A model generated the notes under the pieces. It saw only the letters and a program-made list of their open reading frames with translations. It was not told the DNA's origin and did no database searches. Both the position numbers and the translations under genes were made by a program. From the NCBI GenBank assembly GCA_023213395.1, contig CM041465.1:126735741-126799740 (forward strand): DNA of 64,000 nt, given 5' to 3'. Source of the stretch: Cycas panzhihuaensis. Taxonomy: Eukaryota > Cycadophyta. Of the stretch, positions 21,593 through 35,100 are shown in pieces. Every line of letters starts with the position of its first letter. Positions within the stretch are counted from its first letter, which is position 1.

Positions 21593-22187
21593 TAATGCAT
21601 GAAGAGAAAGTAATTGAAATGTACTAAACTAACTAAAACAATAGCGATAAAATTGATCTATCCTCACAGAAAATACCTATAGAGAGATCAAACATCACCT
21701 AATAAGAAGGCTATCAAAATCTAAGAGGTCCACTAGAGCATATATGCCCAAACTATTGAGAAAAGTATGTGCTTGGCCTATTGTAGATACCCTTCATAAA
21801 GAATAATGACCTATCGTAACCCAGACTCTTAAATATACCTAAAACACTAGACTCAATCTTAAAATATGAGAAGGGACTAATAAGAGTAAGAGGCCTAAAG
21901 GAGTTAAGACCATAGGAAACATATGATCATATGTAGGTTCTTGGAAAATTATTAGTAGTAGTGGCTCATCTCATATAAGTTTGAGATAGGCTAATAGTAC
22001 ATGCATTTAACTCCAACTAGCATCAAGCTCTAATAGGTAAAATAAAAAGAGGTCTCTACTCTCAATACGATGCATAGAGTTCGCTCAGTTGTTGAGGCCA
22101 CACATATAAACACATAGTAAGGGTAGATGCCTACCATTAGGCCAATCAGAATATGAATCCTAAGACTCTTCTCACATTAGGCTAAAA

Positions 22188-22687
22188 GATGACCTCTCTC
22201 ATCTAATGGTTAAATCTAGGTTCAAAGAAAGTGATCTACCTTATTTGTAAAAGAATAAGTACTTTGAGATATTATGTATCTTGATGTATTTTGTATATGC
22301 AAGAAGATAATTTATATCTTCTTGTTGTTTAGGAGATTAAATCCAAATAATTATTGTTGAACTAATTTCTAGGTGTGATGTTGATGTACTCTAATGTAAA
22401 TAAATGGCAATTGATTATATAGAATCAAATAAGAAAAGCAATGACAAAAAACAGTTAAATTTAAGAATCAAAATGTTTACTAAACGAATAAAGAGCGTAG
22501 AATCTATTTTCTTTCATTGCATTTGGACATTACTAATATTGATAACACAATGTAGATGATGCACTATCAGGAGCGAATGATTCCCAGGAATTACATCTAT
22601 GTTCATTTTAGTTTGTAGAAATGGTGCTTCAAAGCTTCCTTAGCAGAAAGATGTTCCCTTGGGTCAAACTTCAACAAACCTTGAAGA
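22188..22687 (-). pseudogene. LAMMER kinase tail fragment (U3)
   Basis: 3' flank and last ~27 codons of the kinase, joined to copia RT as in the other units. Non-functional. Confidence 0.85.
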
Positions 22688-24343
22688 TCGGGTGTTGTTT
22701 GAAGAAAACCTCTTCTTTAAGGTCTCTATTGAGGAAATTACCCTTCACATCCATTCGCTAAATAAGCCGATTAAATTAGATTGCTAAGGACATAATCAAA
22801 TGGAATGTGATCACATTGGCTACCGGTGCAAAGGTCTTATCATAATCAATCCCATTTTGTTATTTAAAACCTCTTGCTATAAGGCGAGCTTTGCGAGTGT
22901 CATACTTTGTAAGGACTTTTAGCAGTTATGGGAGGAGGAACATCCATTAATAATTGTTATACCCATTAGGATTTAATTGAATGCTAGTGGCTGTCACCTA
23001 AAGTTCATCAACTAAAATTGGAGGTAAAGTTATACTTTCTTGAGTTGTTGATGTAGATGTTACTAGAATCGATGAAGGAGCTGGAGTGTAGGAGGAGGCT
23101 AGTTTTGGTGGCTCTATAATTTATCCAAGAGTCACTTAAGATACACAAACTACTTCTACTGCTATAATATAAGGTTGTGGTGAAGGTAGGTCTTATGAAT
23201 CTTCTATAAATATTATATGCCGTGTTGCGTAAACTTGGTTACCAACTATGTCAAACACTTTATAGGCTTTACAACCAAGTACATAGCTAAGGAAGATGTA
23301 TTTCAGGCTCTTGTCATAAAGCTTCTTTTTGTTTTCGTTTGAAATATATTTATATTCCATGCATCTGAAGATCTTCACGAGTACTATCGATGGTTTCTGA
23401 CCTAACCAAACTTCTTCAAGACTAATTTTCCTAACTGCAATTCTGGGACTTATGTTGGTTAGATAAGTAGTTATGGTTGTGGCATCAACCCAAGATTTGG
23501 TGGTAAGATTTGCAACACTAAGCATGGATTTTCCTTTATTTATCAATATCTAATTCATTCTTTTAACTACACCATTTTGTTAAGGTGTGTGGGGAGCTAG
23601 GAACTGATGTTGGATGCCATGTTCCTTGCCCAAAATGTTGAACTGATTAAAAATATACTCACCACCATTATCATATCTAAGGAGTTTGATTTTCATTCTA
23701 CTTTTGTTTTCTATGGCAGCTTTGAACTCTTTGAATTTATTTAGGGTTTTATACTTATTTCTTAGGAAATAGACCTACATTTTCCTTGAGAAGTCATCTA
23801 TGAATGTGATGAAATGCTAGTTTTTATTGAATTGTTAGATCAGTCCCAACCCACAAATTTCTAGGTGGACCATCTCTAAAGACGCTGGGGATCTCCATGT
23901 GTTCTTAGAAGGAAAATTTTCTCGTTAATGCTTTTCTATTAGGGAAGCCTCATATATGTTGCTGCTTATTTTGAGGTCTTTCTCCTTGAGTAGTTCTCAA
24001 ATTCCAATTGTGTTGGTAGAATTGGCCTTGTGGTTGGAATGATGACCCTTCTTATTCATGAATAAGGCCTCTTTATTAGAAATATGGTCCTCCTTGTTAC
24101 AAAATAAGATCTCTCTATTATGGAAATGGGGCTCCTTATAGAAGGCACGATCCTCCTTAGTAATATGCTTGTCTCTATTAAGAGTAACTAGAACCTCCTT
24201 GTTGATATGAGGGCAGTCCTTATTAGTAGATTAGGCCTAATTGTTAATTATAAGAGGTAGCTTATTAGAAGTGAGGCCCATATGATTGGCTCTATTGATT
24301 TTACAAAAGTTGTGAATCAACTTGTCCTCACTTGCATTAACTA
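22688..24343 (-). pseudogene. Ty1/copia gag-pol fragment (U3)
   Basis: RT start, linker, integrase (C-terminal part 23193-23546 open, with VKIFRCMEYKYIS), part of GAG-pre-integrase to about 23960, then the gag tail. Type B markers: VKIF instead of VQIF, and no extra codon after SDNGG. Shares the TAG in MN-T. Confidence 0.88.
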
Positions 24344-25783
24344 AGTGCCTCTTTTTATCATAGTAGAGGCAACTGACATTTGGTCTAACCTATTAATTCT
24401 TTTAAAGTTGTGCATATGGCTGGTATTGAGACTGCTGATGCTAATGAGTTAGACGGGAGGAGGAGGTGTTAATTGTTTATAACTTCTCTTAGGTTGGTTG
24501 TTGATATGTCTCTTGGGATATGGTCAGAGAATCCAAGTGTTGAGTTAGATCTTGGTGTTGACTAAGCTGTTGAGTTGATCTATTGACTGTCTTATGCTTT
24601 TCTGAGTTATGGGCTGTAAAGGTAGGAGCGGGGTTAAATATATATGTCACCCCAATTTAGTTGAGTATATTCTACTCTTATAACAATAGTTCCTCACAGG
24701 TCGTGAAGTCTATTTTGGAATAATTACCATGTAAATTGGAAACAAAAGAGTTATATTCTATAAGTAGGATGTCAATGATACTAGGGATTAAATCATGGTT
24801 TGAAAGTGGTTCATTAAGGATTATAAGTTAGCTCCTAGTTATTTTGACTTTAATCAAGTGGTGTGTAACGTTGCCAAAAAAAGTATACCTTTATCAAAAC
24901 TTTATGAAATTAAAGAAGATAAGTCATGAAAATAAGATTAATTTTAGATTCACCTATTCATTGTAGGGTGTACCCTATGCTTGGCACAAATAATTATACC
25001 CAACTAAGACATGGGAGAATATTATGAAGTAATTTAAGGAGATATTATAAAAGTTTTGAAGTAATGAGGTAGTGGAGTTATCTCTCAAGGAAATGAGATA
25101 AAGGCTAGTAGAATTACTATTAATACATATACGAAAGATAAATATTAAAGTCGTAAGTATTGTGAATGGAGAAAAAATCATGGATTATAATAAGAGAAAC
25201 TATTTTATAAATGGTCTAAATTCTAAAGTAAGGGCCACAATGGTGACTCATTCCTTAAAATGCTTTCATTTCACACATGAGTTGGTATTACACTTTAAGA
25301 AAGAAATGGACATTTAAAAGGGCAGCCATAAACCTTATTATTTAGATCACAAGACAAAATGTAATAATTAAGAAGCCAAAATATAAATAAACCTTGCTAT
25401 TAAGTAACAAAAATAAAGGAGACCTCAAAAGTAGAAGCCTTTAAAAAGGAAGTCACAATGTTAAAGTTATAAAGAAAGAAACCTCAACTTACTAAGGAGA
25501 AGAAGAATAAAAAATATAGGGGTAACGAACCGTAATTGAAGAAGTGGTGTCACATTTGTGATAATAATTCATATTCTAGTAAAAAATGTGACCTAAATGA
25601 GAGGAATAATATGGTAAAAAAGTAAAGTACATGGTGTTATATTTGTGATATGGATAACCATAATATGAATAAATACTATTTTAATATATGTAAAACAAAC
25701 CAATATGATACAAGTTATGGAAGAAGGAACAACTTAACCATGATGCAATATACTAATGATGCAGGAAGGCATGTGAAAAAATA
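24344..25783 (+). pseudogene. Gag-like pseudogene (U3)
   Basis: Plus-strand block with NYFINGLNSKVRATMVTHS and two knuckle remnants; multiple stops, as in other units. Confidence 0.5.
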
Positions 25784-26379
25784 ATAATGCATGAAGAGAG
25801 AGTAAAGGAAATGTACTAAACCAACTAAAATAATAGAGAGAAAATTGATCTATCCTCATAGAAAATACCTATAGAGAGATCAAACATCACCTAATAAGAA
25901 GGCTATCAAAATATAAGAGGTCCACTAGAGCATATATGCCCAAACTATTGAGAAAAGTATATGCTTGGCCTATTGTAGATACCCTTCACAAAGAAGAATG
26001 TCTTATCCTAACCTAGACTCTTAAATATACCTAAAACACTAGACTCAATCTTAAAATATGAGAAGGGACTAACTAGAGTAAGAGGCCTAAAGGAGTGAAG
26101 ACCATAGGATCCATATGATCATAGGTAGGTTCTTGGAAAATTATCAATAGCAGTGACTCATCTCACGTAAGTTTGAGATGGGTTAATAGTACATGCATTT
26201 AACTCCAACTAGCATCAAGCTCTAATAGGTAAAATAAAAAGAGGTCACTGCTCTCAATAAGATGCATAGAGTTCACTTAGTTGTTGAGGCCACACATATA
26301 AACGCATAGTGAGGGTAGATGCCCACCATCAGGCCAATCAGAATATGAATCATAAGACTCTTCTCACATAAGGCCAAAA

Positions 26380-26880
26380 GATCACCTCTCTCATCTAATG
26401 GTTAAATCTAGGTTCAAAGAAAGTGATCTACCTTATTTGTAAAAGAATAAGTACTTTGAGATATTATGTATCTTGATGTATTTTATATATGCAAGAAGAT
26501 AATTTGTATCTTCTTATTGTTTAGGAGATTAAAGTCAAATAATTACTGTTGAACTAATTTCTAGGTGTGATGTTCATGTAGTCTAAAGTAAATAAATGGC
26601 AATTCATTATTTTGAATCAAATAAGAAAACCAATGACAAAAAGCAGTTAAATTTAAGAATCAAAATGTTTACTAGATGATTAAAGAGCGTAGAAGTTGTT
26701 TTCTTTCATTGCGTTTGGACGTTACTAATATTGACAACACAACATAGATGATGCACTATTAGGAGCGAATGATTCCCAGGGATTACATCTACATTCATTT
26801 TAGTTTGTAGAAATGGTGCTTCAAAGCTTCCTTAGCAGAAAGATGTTCCCTTGGGTCAAACTTCAACAAACCTCGAAGAT
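26380..26880 (-). pseudogene. LAMMER kinase tail fragment (U4)
   Basis: Same kinase 3' fragment and RT junction. The overlapping plus-strand open frame (26851-27114) is the complement of RT and not a gene. Confidence 0.85.
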
Positions 26881-27901
26881 GGGGTGTTGTTTGAAGAAAA
26901 CCTCTTCTTTAAGGTCTCTATTAAGGAAAGTACCCTTCACATCCATTTGCTAAATATGCCGATTAAATTAGATTGCTATGGACATAACCAAATGGAATGT
27001 GATCACATTGGCTACCGGTGCAAAGGTCTTATCATAATTAATCCCCTCTTGTTATTTAAAACCTCCTGCTATAAGGCGAGCTTTGCGAGTGTCATACTTT
27101 GTAAGGCCGTTTAGTAGTTATGGGAGGAGGAACATCGATTAATAATTATTATACCCATTAGGATTTAGTTGAATGCTAGTGGCTTCCACCTGAAGTTCAT
27201 CAACTAAAAGTGGATGTAAAGTTACACTTTCTTGAGATATTGATGTAGATGCTACTGGAATCGATGAAGGAGCTGGACTGTAGGAGAAGGCTAATTTTGG
27301 TGGCTCAACAATTTGTCCAAGAGTCACTTAAGATACACAAACTACTTCTACTGCTATAATATAAGGTTGAGGTGAAGGTAGGTCCTATGAATCTTCTATA
27401 AATATTATATCTCGTGTTGCGTAAACTTGGTTACCAACTATGTCAAACACTTTATAGGCTTTACAACCAAGTACATAGCTATGGAAGATGAATTTCAGGC
27501 TCTTGTCATCAAGCTTCTTTTTGTTTTCCTTTGAAATATATTTATATTCCATGCATCCAAAGATCTTCACGAGTACTACCGATGGTTTCTGACCTGACCA
27601 AACTTCTTTAGGACTAATATTCCTAATTGCAATTCTGGGACTTATGTTGGTTAGATAAGTAGTTTTGGTTGTGGCATTGACCTAAGATCTAGTGGTAAGA
27701 TTTGCAACACCAAGCATGGCTTTTCCTTTATTTATCAATGTCTAATTCATTCTTTTGACTACACCATTTTGTTGAGGTGTGTGGGGAGCTGGAACTGACG
27801 TTAGATGCCATGTTCCATGCCTAAAATGTTGAACTGATTAGAAATATAATCGCCACTATTATCAGATCTAAGGAGCTTGATTATCATTCAACTTTTCTTT
27901 T
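26881..27901 (-). pseudogene. Ty1/copia RT-integrase fragment (U4)
   Basis: RT start, linker (27139-27327) and integrase C-terminal part up to the DNGG region, where the truncation lies. The integrase frame is interrupted upstream of the IFGC motif, unlike in U5. Confidence 0.85.
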
Positions 27902-28035
27902 CACTGCTCTCAATAAGATGCATAGCGTTCACTCAGTTGTTGAGGCCACATATATAAACACATAGGGAGGGTAGATGCCCCCCATTAGGCCAATCAGCAT
28001 ATGAATCATAAGACTCTTCTCACATAAGGCCAAAA

Positions 28036-28535
28036 GATCACCTCTCTCATCTAATGGTCAAATCTAGGTTCAAAGAAAGTGATCTACCTTATTTGTAAAA
28101 GAATAAGTACTTTGAGATATTATGTATCTTGATGTATTTTGTATATGCAAGAAGATAATTCATATCTTCTTGTTGTTTAGGAGATTAAAGTCAAATAAGT
28201 ATTGTTGAACTAATTTCTAAGTGTGATGTTGATGTAGTCTAAAGTAAATAAATGGCAATTCATTATTTTGAATCAAATAAGAAAACCAATGACAAAAAGT
28301 AGTTAAATTTAAGAATCAAAATGTTTACTAGATGATTAAAGAGCGTAGAAGTTGTTTTCTTTCATTGCGTTTGGACGTTACTAATATTGACAACACAATA
28401 CAGATGATGCACTATTAGGAGCGAATGATTCCCAGGGATTACATCTACATTCATTTTAGTTTGTAGAAATGGTGCTTCAAAGCTTCCTTAGCAGAAAGAT
28501 ATTCCCTTGGGTCAAACTTCAACAAACCTCGAAGA
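28036..28535 (-). pseudogene. LAMMER kinase tail fragment (U5)
   Basis: As in U4; kinase C-terminus and 3' flank fused to RT. Confidence 0.85.
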
Positions 28536-29557
28536 TGGGGTGTTGTTTGAAGAAAACCTCTTCTTTAAGGTCTCTATTAAGGAAAGTACACTTCACATCC
28601 ATTTGCTAAATATACCGATTAAATTAGATTGCTATGGACATAACCAAATGGAATGTGATCACATTGGCTACCGGTGCAAAGGTCTTATCATAATTAATCC
28701 CCTCTTATTATTTAAAACCTCTTTCTATAAGGTGAGCTTTGCGAGTGTCATACTTTGTAAGGCCTTTTAGAAGTTATGGGAGGAGGAACATCCATTAATA
28801 ATTATTATACCCATTAGGATTTAGTTGAATGCTAGTGGCTTCCACCTAAAGTTCATCAACTAGAATTGGATGTAAAGTTATACTTTCTTGAGTTGTTGAT
28901 GTAGATGCTACTGTAATCGATGAAGGAGCTGGAGTTTAGGAGGAGGCTAGTTTTGGTGGCTCGACAATTTGTCCAAGAGTCACTTAAGATACACAAACTA
29001 CTTCTACTGCTATAATATAAGGTTGAGGTAAAGGTAGGTCCTATGAATCTTCTATAAATATTATATCCTGTGTTGCATAAACTTGGTTACCAGCTATGTC
29101 AAACACTTTATAGGCTTTACAACCAAGTACATAGCTAAGGAAGATGCATTTTAGGCTCTTGTCATCAAGTTTCTTTTTGTTTTCCTTTGAAATATATTTA
29201 TATTCCATACATCCAAAGATCTTCACGAGTACTACCGATGGTTTCTGACCTGACGAAACTTCTTTAAGACTAATATTCCTAACTGCAATTCTAGGACTTA
29301 TGTTGGTTAGGTAAGTAGTTATGGTTGTGGCATTGACCCAAGATCTAGTGGTAAGATTTGCAACACTAAGCATGGATTTTCCTTTATTTATCAATGTCTA
29401 ATTCATTCTTTTAACTACACCATTTTGTTGAGGTGTGTGGGGAGCTAGGAACTGATGTTGGATGCCATGTTCCATGCCTAAAATGTTGAACTGATTAGAA
29501 ATATAATGGCCACTATTATCAGATCTAAGGAGCTTGATTATCATTCTACTTTTCTTT
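28536..29557 (-). pseudogene. Ty1/copia RT-integrase fragment (U5)
   Basis: RT start, linker, integrase C-terminal part (29041-29394 open) and core with QFLAPHTPQQNGVVKRMN before the shared stop. Cut at the same core position as U4, before the FKEFKAAIE region. Confidence 0.88.
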
Positions 29558-29692
29558 TCACTGCTTTCAATAAGATGCATAGAGTTGACTCGGTTGTTGA
29601 GGCCACATATATAAACATATAGTGAGGGTAGATGCCCCCCATTAGGCCAATCAGAATATGAATCGTAAGACTCTTCTCACATAAGGCCAAAA

Positions 29693-30191
29693 GATCACCT
29701 CTCTCATCTAATGGTCAAATCTAGGTTTAAAGAAAGTGATCTATCTTATTTGTAAAAGAATAAGTACTTTGAGATATTATGTATCTTGATGTATTTTGTA
29801 TATGTAAGAAGATAATTTATATCTTCTTGTTATTTAGGAGATTAAAGTCAAATAATTATTGTTGAACTAATTTCTAAGTATGATGTTGATGTAGTCTAAA
29901 GTAAATAAATGGCAATTCATTATTTTGAATCAAATAAGAAAACCAATGACGAAAAGTAGTTAAATTTAAGAATCAAAATGTTTACTAGACGATTAAAGAG
30001 CGTAGAAGCTGTTTTCTTTCATTGTGTTTGGACGTTACTAATATTGACAACACAACGTAGATGACGGACTATCAGGAGCGAATGATTCCAAGGGATTACA
30101 TCTACACTAATTTTAGTTTGTAGAAATGGTACTTTAAAGCTTCCTTAGCAGAAAGATGTTCCCTTGAGTCAAACTTCAACAAACCTCGAAG
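29693..30191 (-). pseudogene. LAMMER kinase tail fragment (U6)
   Basis: Kinase 3' flank and final codons, fused to RT at the common junction. Confidence 0.85.
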
Positions 30192-32564
30192 ATGAGGTGT
30201 TGTTTGAAGAAAACCTCTTCTTTAAGGTCTCTATTGAGGAAAGTACCCTTCACATCCATTTGCTAAATATGCCAATTAAATTAGATTGCTAAGGACATAA
30301 CCAAATGGAATGTGATCACATTGGCTACCAGTGCAAAGGTCTTATCATAATCAATCCCCTCTTGTTATTTAAAACCTCTTGCTAAAAGGTGAGCTTTGCA
30401 AGTGTCATATTTTGTAAGGCCTTTTAGCAATTATGGGAGGAGAAACATCTATTAATAATTGTTATACCCATTAGGATTTAGTTGAATACTAGTGGCTTCC
30501 ACCTGAAGTTGATCAACTAAAATTGGAGGTAAAGTTATACTTTCTTAAGTTGTTGATGTAGATGCTACTGGAATCGATGAAGGAGCTGGAGTGTAGGAGG
30601 AGGCTAGTATTGGTGGCTCCACAATTTATCCAAGAGTCACTTAAGATGCACGAACTACTTCTACTGCTATAATATAACGTTGAGGTGAAGGTAGGTCCTA
30701 TGAATCTTCTATAAATATTATATCCTGTGTTGCATATACTTGGTTACCAACTATGTCAAACACTTTATAGGCTTTACAACCAAGTACATAGCTAAGAAGA
30801 TGCATTTCAGGCTCTTGTCATCAATCTTATTTTTGTTTTCCTTTAAGATGTATTTATATTCCATGCATCCAAAGATCTTCACGAGTGCTACCGATGGTTT
30901 CTGACATGACCAAACTTCTTCAAGAGTAATATTCCTAACTACAATTCTAGGACTTATGTTGGTTAGATAAGTAGTTATGGTTGTGGCATCAACCCAAGAT
31001 CTGGTGGTAAGGTTTGCACCTCTAAGCATTGCTTTTCCTTTATTTATCAATGTCTAATTCATTCTTTTGACTACACCATTTTGTTGAGGTGTATGGGGAG
31101 TTCAGAACTGATGTTGGATGCTATGTTCCTTGCCCAAAATGTTGAACTGACTAGAAATATACTCGCCACCATTATCAGATCTAAGGAGTTCAATTATCAT
31201 TATACTTTTCTTTCTATGGCAGCTTTGAACTCTTTGAATTTATTGAGGGTTGTATACTTATTACTTAGGAAATAGACCTACATTTTCCTTGAGAAGTCAT
31301 CTATGAATGTGATGAAATGCCAATTTTTATTGAGTGGTTAGACAGGTACCAACCCACAAATTTCTGGGTGGACCATCTCTAACGGCGCTGAGGATCTCCA
31401 TGCGTTCTTAGAAGGAAAATTTTCTGTATAGTGCTTTTCTATTAGGCAAGCCTCACATATTTTGTTGTACCTCTTAATTTTATATAAACCATGTACCATT
31501 TAGAGCTTAAACATGAGGTCCAAGCTTTGCATGTTTAAATGACTTAGGCATTAATTCCATAGGTATACTTTGGAGCTATTTGAGATGACAATTTCCTTTC
31601 AATATAAGAATTCACCTAGTTCTTATATACAAGGGGACACTTCATTAACGACTTCAATTACCTTATCAATTTGAGATGTGTTCGGAATTAAACAAGCTTC
31701 ATTTTATGGAGTAGTTGTAAGGGGGATACCACCCAACCTATATAGGCCACCATCTTCATGTCTTATAGCCATAAGTTTGCATGTGGCATGATCTGCGATT
31801 CTACTAATGCCCTAGCCAAAGAGGACATCTAAATTTTGTTTGTTTATTTCATTGATAGAGAGCAAGTTCATCTCCATTTCAGGTGCAAGGAATATATTAT
31901 TGATGTGGTGCCTCATATTGGAGCCCTACGAATTTTGGCCATTATTGTAAGTCAAATTATCCCTAAATGTGATAGTTTGAGTATCGATTGGGCAGGTCAC
32001 TTCTAATATTTTTTATAATACGATCATATATCTCGTTACACTTGAATCAAGGAGCCATGTATCCTCATCCAGAAAGAGCTACAAAGAATAGGTTATGGAA
32101 GGAGGAATCCTAATTATCTACCACATTACTTCCCTATTATTTATTATTATGCTGGTTCCTTTAATTTTTGATAGTGAATTGCTGCTTATTTTGAGGTCTT
32201 TTTCCTTCAGTAGGTCTCAGATTCCAATTGTGTTGGTAGAATTGGCCTTTTGGTTGGAATGATGACCCTTCTTATTGTTGAATAAGGCCTCTTTATTATA
32301 AATATGGGCCCCCTTGTTACAAAATAAGACCTTGCTATTATGGAAATGAGGCTCCTTGTAGAAGGCACGACCCTCCTTAGTAATATCCTTGTCTCTATTA
32401 AGAGTAACTAGGACCTCCTTGTTGATATGAGGGTGGTCCTTATTAGTAGATTAGGCCTAATTGTTGATAATAAGAGGTAGCTTATTAGAAGCGAGGCCCA
32501 TATGATTGGCTCCATTGATTTTACAAGAGTTGTGAAATAACTTGTCCTCACTTGCATTAACTAA
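30192..32564 (-). pseudogene. Ty1/copia gag-pol fragment (U6)
   Basis: Gag tail, protease remnant near 32020-32075 (LLDSSVTRYMIG: catalytic Asp kept, following Gly changed), GAG-pre-integrase, integrase and RT start. A 1-nt loss near 30796 shifts the integrase C-terminal frame (30751-31050 is partly out of frame). Best unit for seeing the original protease. Confidence 0.88.
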
Positions 32565-34003
32565 GTGTCATTTTTTATCATAGTAGAGGTAACTGACATT
32601 TGGTGTAACATATTAATTCTTTTAAAGTTATGCATATGGCTGGTATTGAGACAGCCGATGCCAATGAGTTAGACGAGAGGAGGAGGTGTTAATTAGTTAT
32701 TACTTCTCTTAGGTTGGTTATTGATATGGCTCTTGGGATATGGTCAGAGAATCTAAGTGTTGAGTTAGATCTTGGTGTTGACTAAGATGTTGAGTTGATC
32801 TATTGATAGTATTACGATTTTCTGAGTTATGGGATGTAAAGGTAGGAGCGGGGTTAGATATAGATGTCATCCCAAGTCAGTTGAGTACGTTCTCCTCTTA
32901 TAACAAGAGTTCCTCACCGGTCGTGAAGTCTATTTTGGAATAATTATCATGTAATTTGGAAACAAAGGAGTTATATTCTATAGGCAGGATGTCAATGATG
33001 CTAGAGATTAAATCATGGTTTGAAAGTGGTTCATTAAAGATTATAAGTTAGTTCCTAATTATATTGACTCTAATCAAGTGGTGTGTAACATTGCCAAAAA
33101 AAATATACCTTTATCAAAACTTTATGAACTTAAAGAATATAAGTCATGAAAATAAGATTAATTCTAGATTCACCTATTCATTATAGGGTGTACCCTATGC
33201 TTGGCACAAATAATTATACCCAACTAAGACATGGGAGAATATTATGAAGTAATTTAAGGAGATATTATAAAAGTTTTGAAGTAATGAGGTAGTGGAGTTA
33301 TCTCTCAAGGAAATGAGATAAAGGTTAGTAGAATTACTATTAATACATATATGAAAAATAAATATTAAAGTTGTAAGTATTATGAATGGAGAAAAAATCC
33401 TGGATTATAATAAGAGAAACTATTTTATAAATGGGCTAAATTCTAAAGTAAGGGCCACAATGGTGAATCATTCCTTGAAATGCTTCCATTTCACACATGA
33501 GTTGGTATTACACTTTGAGAAAGAAATGGACATTTAAAAGGGTAGCCATAAACCTTATTATTTAGATCACGAGACAAAATGTAATAATTAAGAAGCCAAA
33601 ATATAAATAAACCTTGCTATTAAGTAACAAAAATAAAGGAGACCTCAAAAGTAGAAGCCTTTAAAAAAGAAGTCACAAGGCTAAAGTTATAAAGAAAGAA
33701 ACCTCAACTTACTAAGGAGAAGAAGAATAAAAAAATATAGGGGTAACAAACTGTAATTGAAGATGTGGTGTCACATTTATGATAATAATTCATATTATAG
33801 TAAAAAATGTAACCTAAATAAGAGGAATAATATGATAAAAAAGTAAAGTATTTGGTGTTATATTTGTGATATGGATAACTATAATATGAATAAACACTAT
33901 TTTAATATATGTAAAACAAACCAGTACGGTACAAGTTATGGAAGAAGGAACAACTTAACCATGATGCAATATACTAATGATGCAGGAAGGCATGTGAAAA
34001 TAT
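32565..34003 (+). pseudogene. Gag-like pseudogene (U6)
   Basis: Plus-strand block with FINGLNSKVRATM and two knuckle remnants; stops throughout. Confidence 0.5.
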
Positions 34004-34600
34004 AATAATGCATGAAGAGAGAATAAAGGGAATGTACTAAACTAACTAAAATAATAGAGAGAAAATTGATCTATCCTCATAGAAAATACCTATAGAGAGA
34101 TCAAACATCACCTAATAAGAAGGCTATCAAAATCTAAGAGGTCCACTAGAGTATATATGCCCAAGCTATTGAGAAAAGTATGTGCTTGGCCTATTGTAGA
34201 TACCCTTTATAAAGAAGAATGTCCTATCCTAACCCAGACTCTTAAATATACCTAAAACACTAGACTCAATCTTAAAATATAAGAAGTGACTAACAAGAGT
34301 AAGAGGCCTAAAGGAGTTAAGACCATAGGATCCATATGATCATAGGTAGGTTCTTGGAAAATTATCAATAGTAGTGACTCATCTCACATAAGTTTGGGAT
34401 AGGCCAATAGTACTTGTATTTAACTCCAACTAGCATCAAGCTCTAATAGGTAAAATAAAAAGAGGGCACTGCTCTCAATAAGATGTATAGAGTTCACTTA
34501 GTTGTTGAGGCCACACATATAAATGCATGGTGAGGGTAGATGCCCACCATTAGGCCAATCAGAATATGAATCATAAGATTCTTCTCACATAAGGCCAAAA

Positions 34601-35100
34601 GATCACCTCTCTCATCTAATGGTTAAATCTAGGTTACAAGAAAGTGATCTATCTTATTTGTAAAAGAATAAGTACTTTGAGATATTATGTATCTTGATGT
34701 ATTTCGTATATGCAAGAAGATAATTTATATCTTCTTGTTGTTTAGGAGATTAAAGTCAAATAATTATTGTTGAACTAATTTCTAGGTGTGATGTTGATGT
34801 ACTCTAAAGTAAATAAATGGAAATTCATTATTTTGAATCAAATAAGAAAACCAATGACAAAAAATAGTTAAATTTAATAATTAAAATGTTTACTAGACGA
34901 ATAAAGAGTGTAGAAGCTGTTTTCTTTCATTGTGTTTGGACATTACCAATATTGACAACACAACGTAGATGACGCACTATCAGGAGCGAATGATTCCCAT
35001 GGATTACATCTACATTAATTTTAGTTTGTAGAAATGGTGCTTCAAAGCTTCCTTAGCATAAAGACGTTCCCTTGGGTCAAACTTCAACAAACCTCGAAGA
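34601..35100 (-). pseudogene. LAMMER kinase tail fragment (U7)
   Basis: Kinase 3' flank and final codons fused to RT. Confidence 0.85.

Larger units (their letters stand above)
4878..22034. repeat. Array unit U2 (hybrid A/B, interrupted)
   Basis: Starts as a normal type A unit (head 4878-5030), is interrupted by a near full-length kinase copy and about 10.5 kb of gypsy/PMD element, and resumes at about 19637 with copia protease/gag sequence and the gag-like block. Left of the interruption it has type A markers (CTGCACGAG in integrase, 3-nt insertion at SDNGG). Right of it the gag-like block has type B markers. Confidence 0.85.
22035..26226. repeat. Array unit U3 (type B, internal deletion)
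   Basis: 4192 bp. Complete except for a deletion at about 23960 that joins GAG-pre-integrase directly to the gag tail, removing protease and its neighbourhood. Confidence 0.9.
26227..27901. repeat. Array unit U4 (truncated)
   Basis: Only head, kinase tail, and RT to integrase core are present. At about 27901 (CTTTTCTTTTC|ACTGCTC) it jumps back to a unit head, so about 3.2 kb is missing. Confidence 0.9.
27902..29557. repeat. Array unit U5 (truncated)
   Basis: About 1.66 kb with the same truncation point as U4. The first ~10 bp of the unit head are missing at its start. The shared breakpoint shows that U4 and U5 arose by duplication of an already truncated unit. Confidence 0.9.
29558..34447. 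repeat. Array unit U6 (type B)
   Basis: About 4.9 kb, full order of blocks; lacks the first bases of the head because it abuts the U5 truncation. Confidence 0.9.

Noticed and set aside
24975-25181. Minus-strand hydrophobic frame repeated in several units (also 3564-3794, 38131-38337, 47231-47431)
   Set aside because: Complement of the plus-strand gag-like block; the hydrophobic composition comes from AT richness.
26851-27114. Plus-strand open frame of 87 codons, repeated at 28507-28770
   Set aside because: It is the exact complement of the copia reverse transcriptase/kinase-tail junction; the minus strand carries the recognisable motifs.
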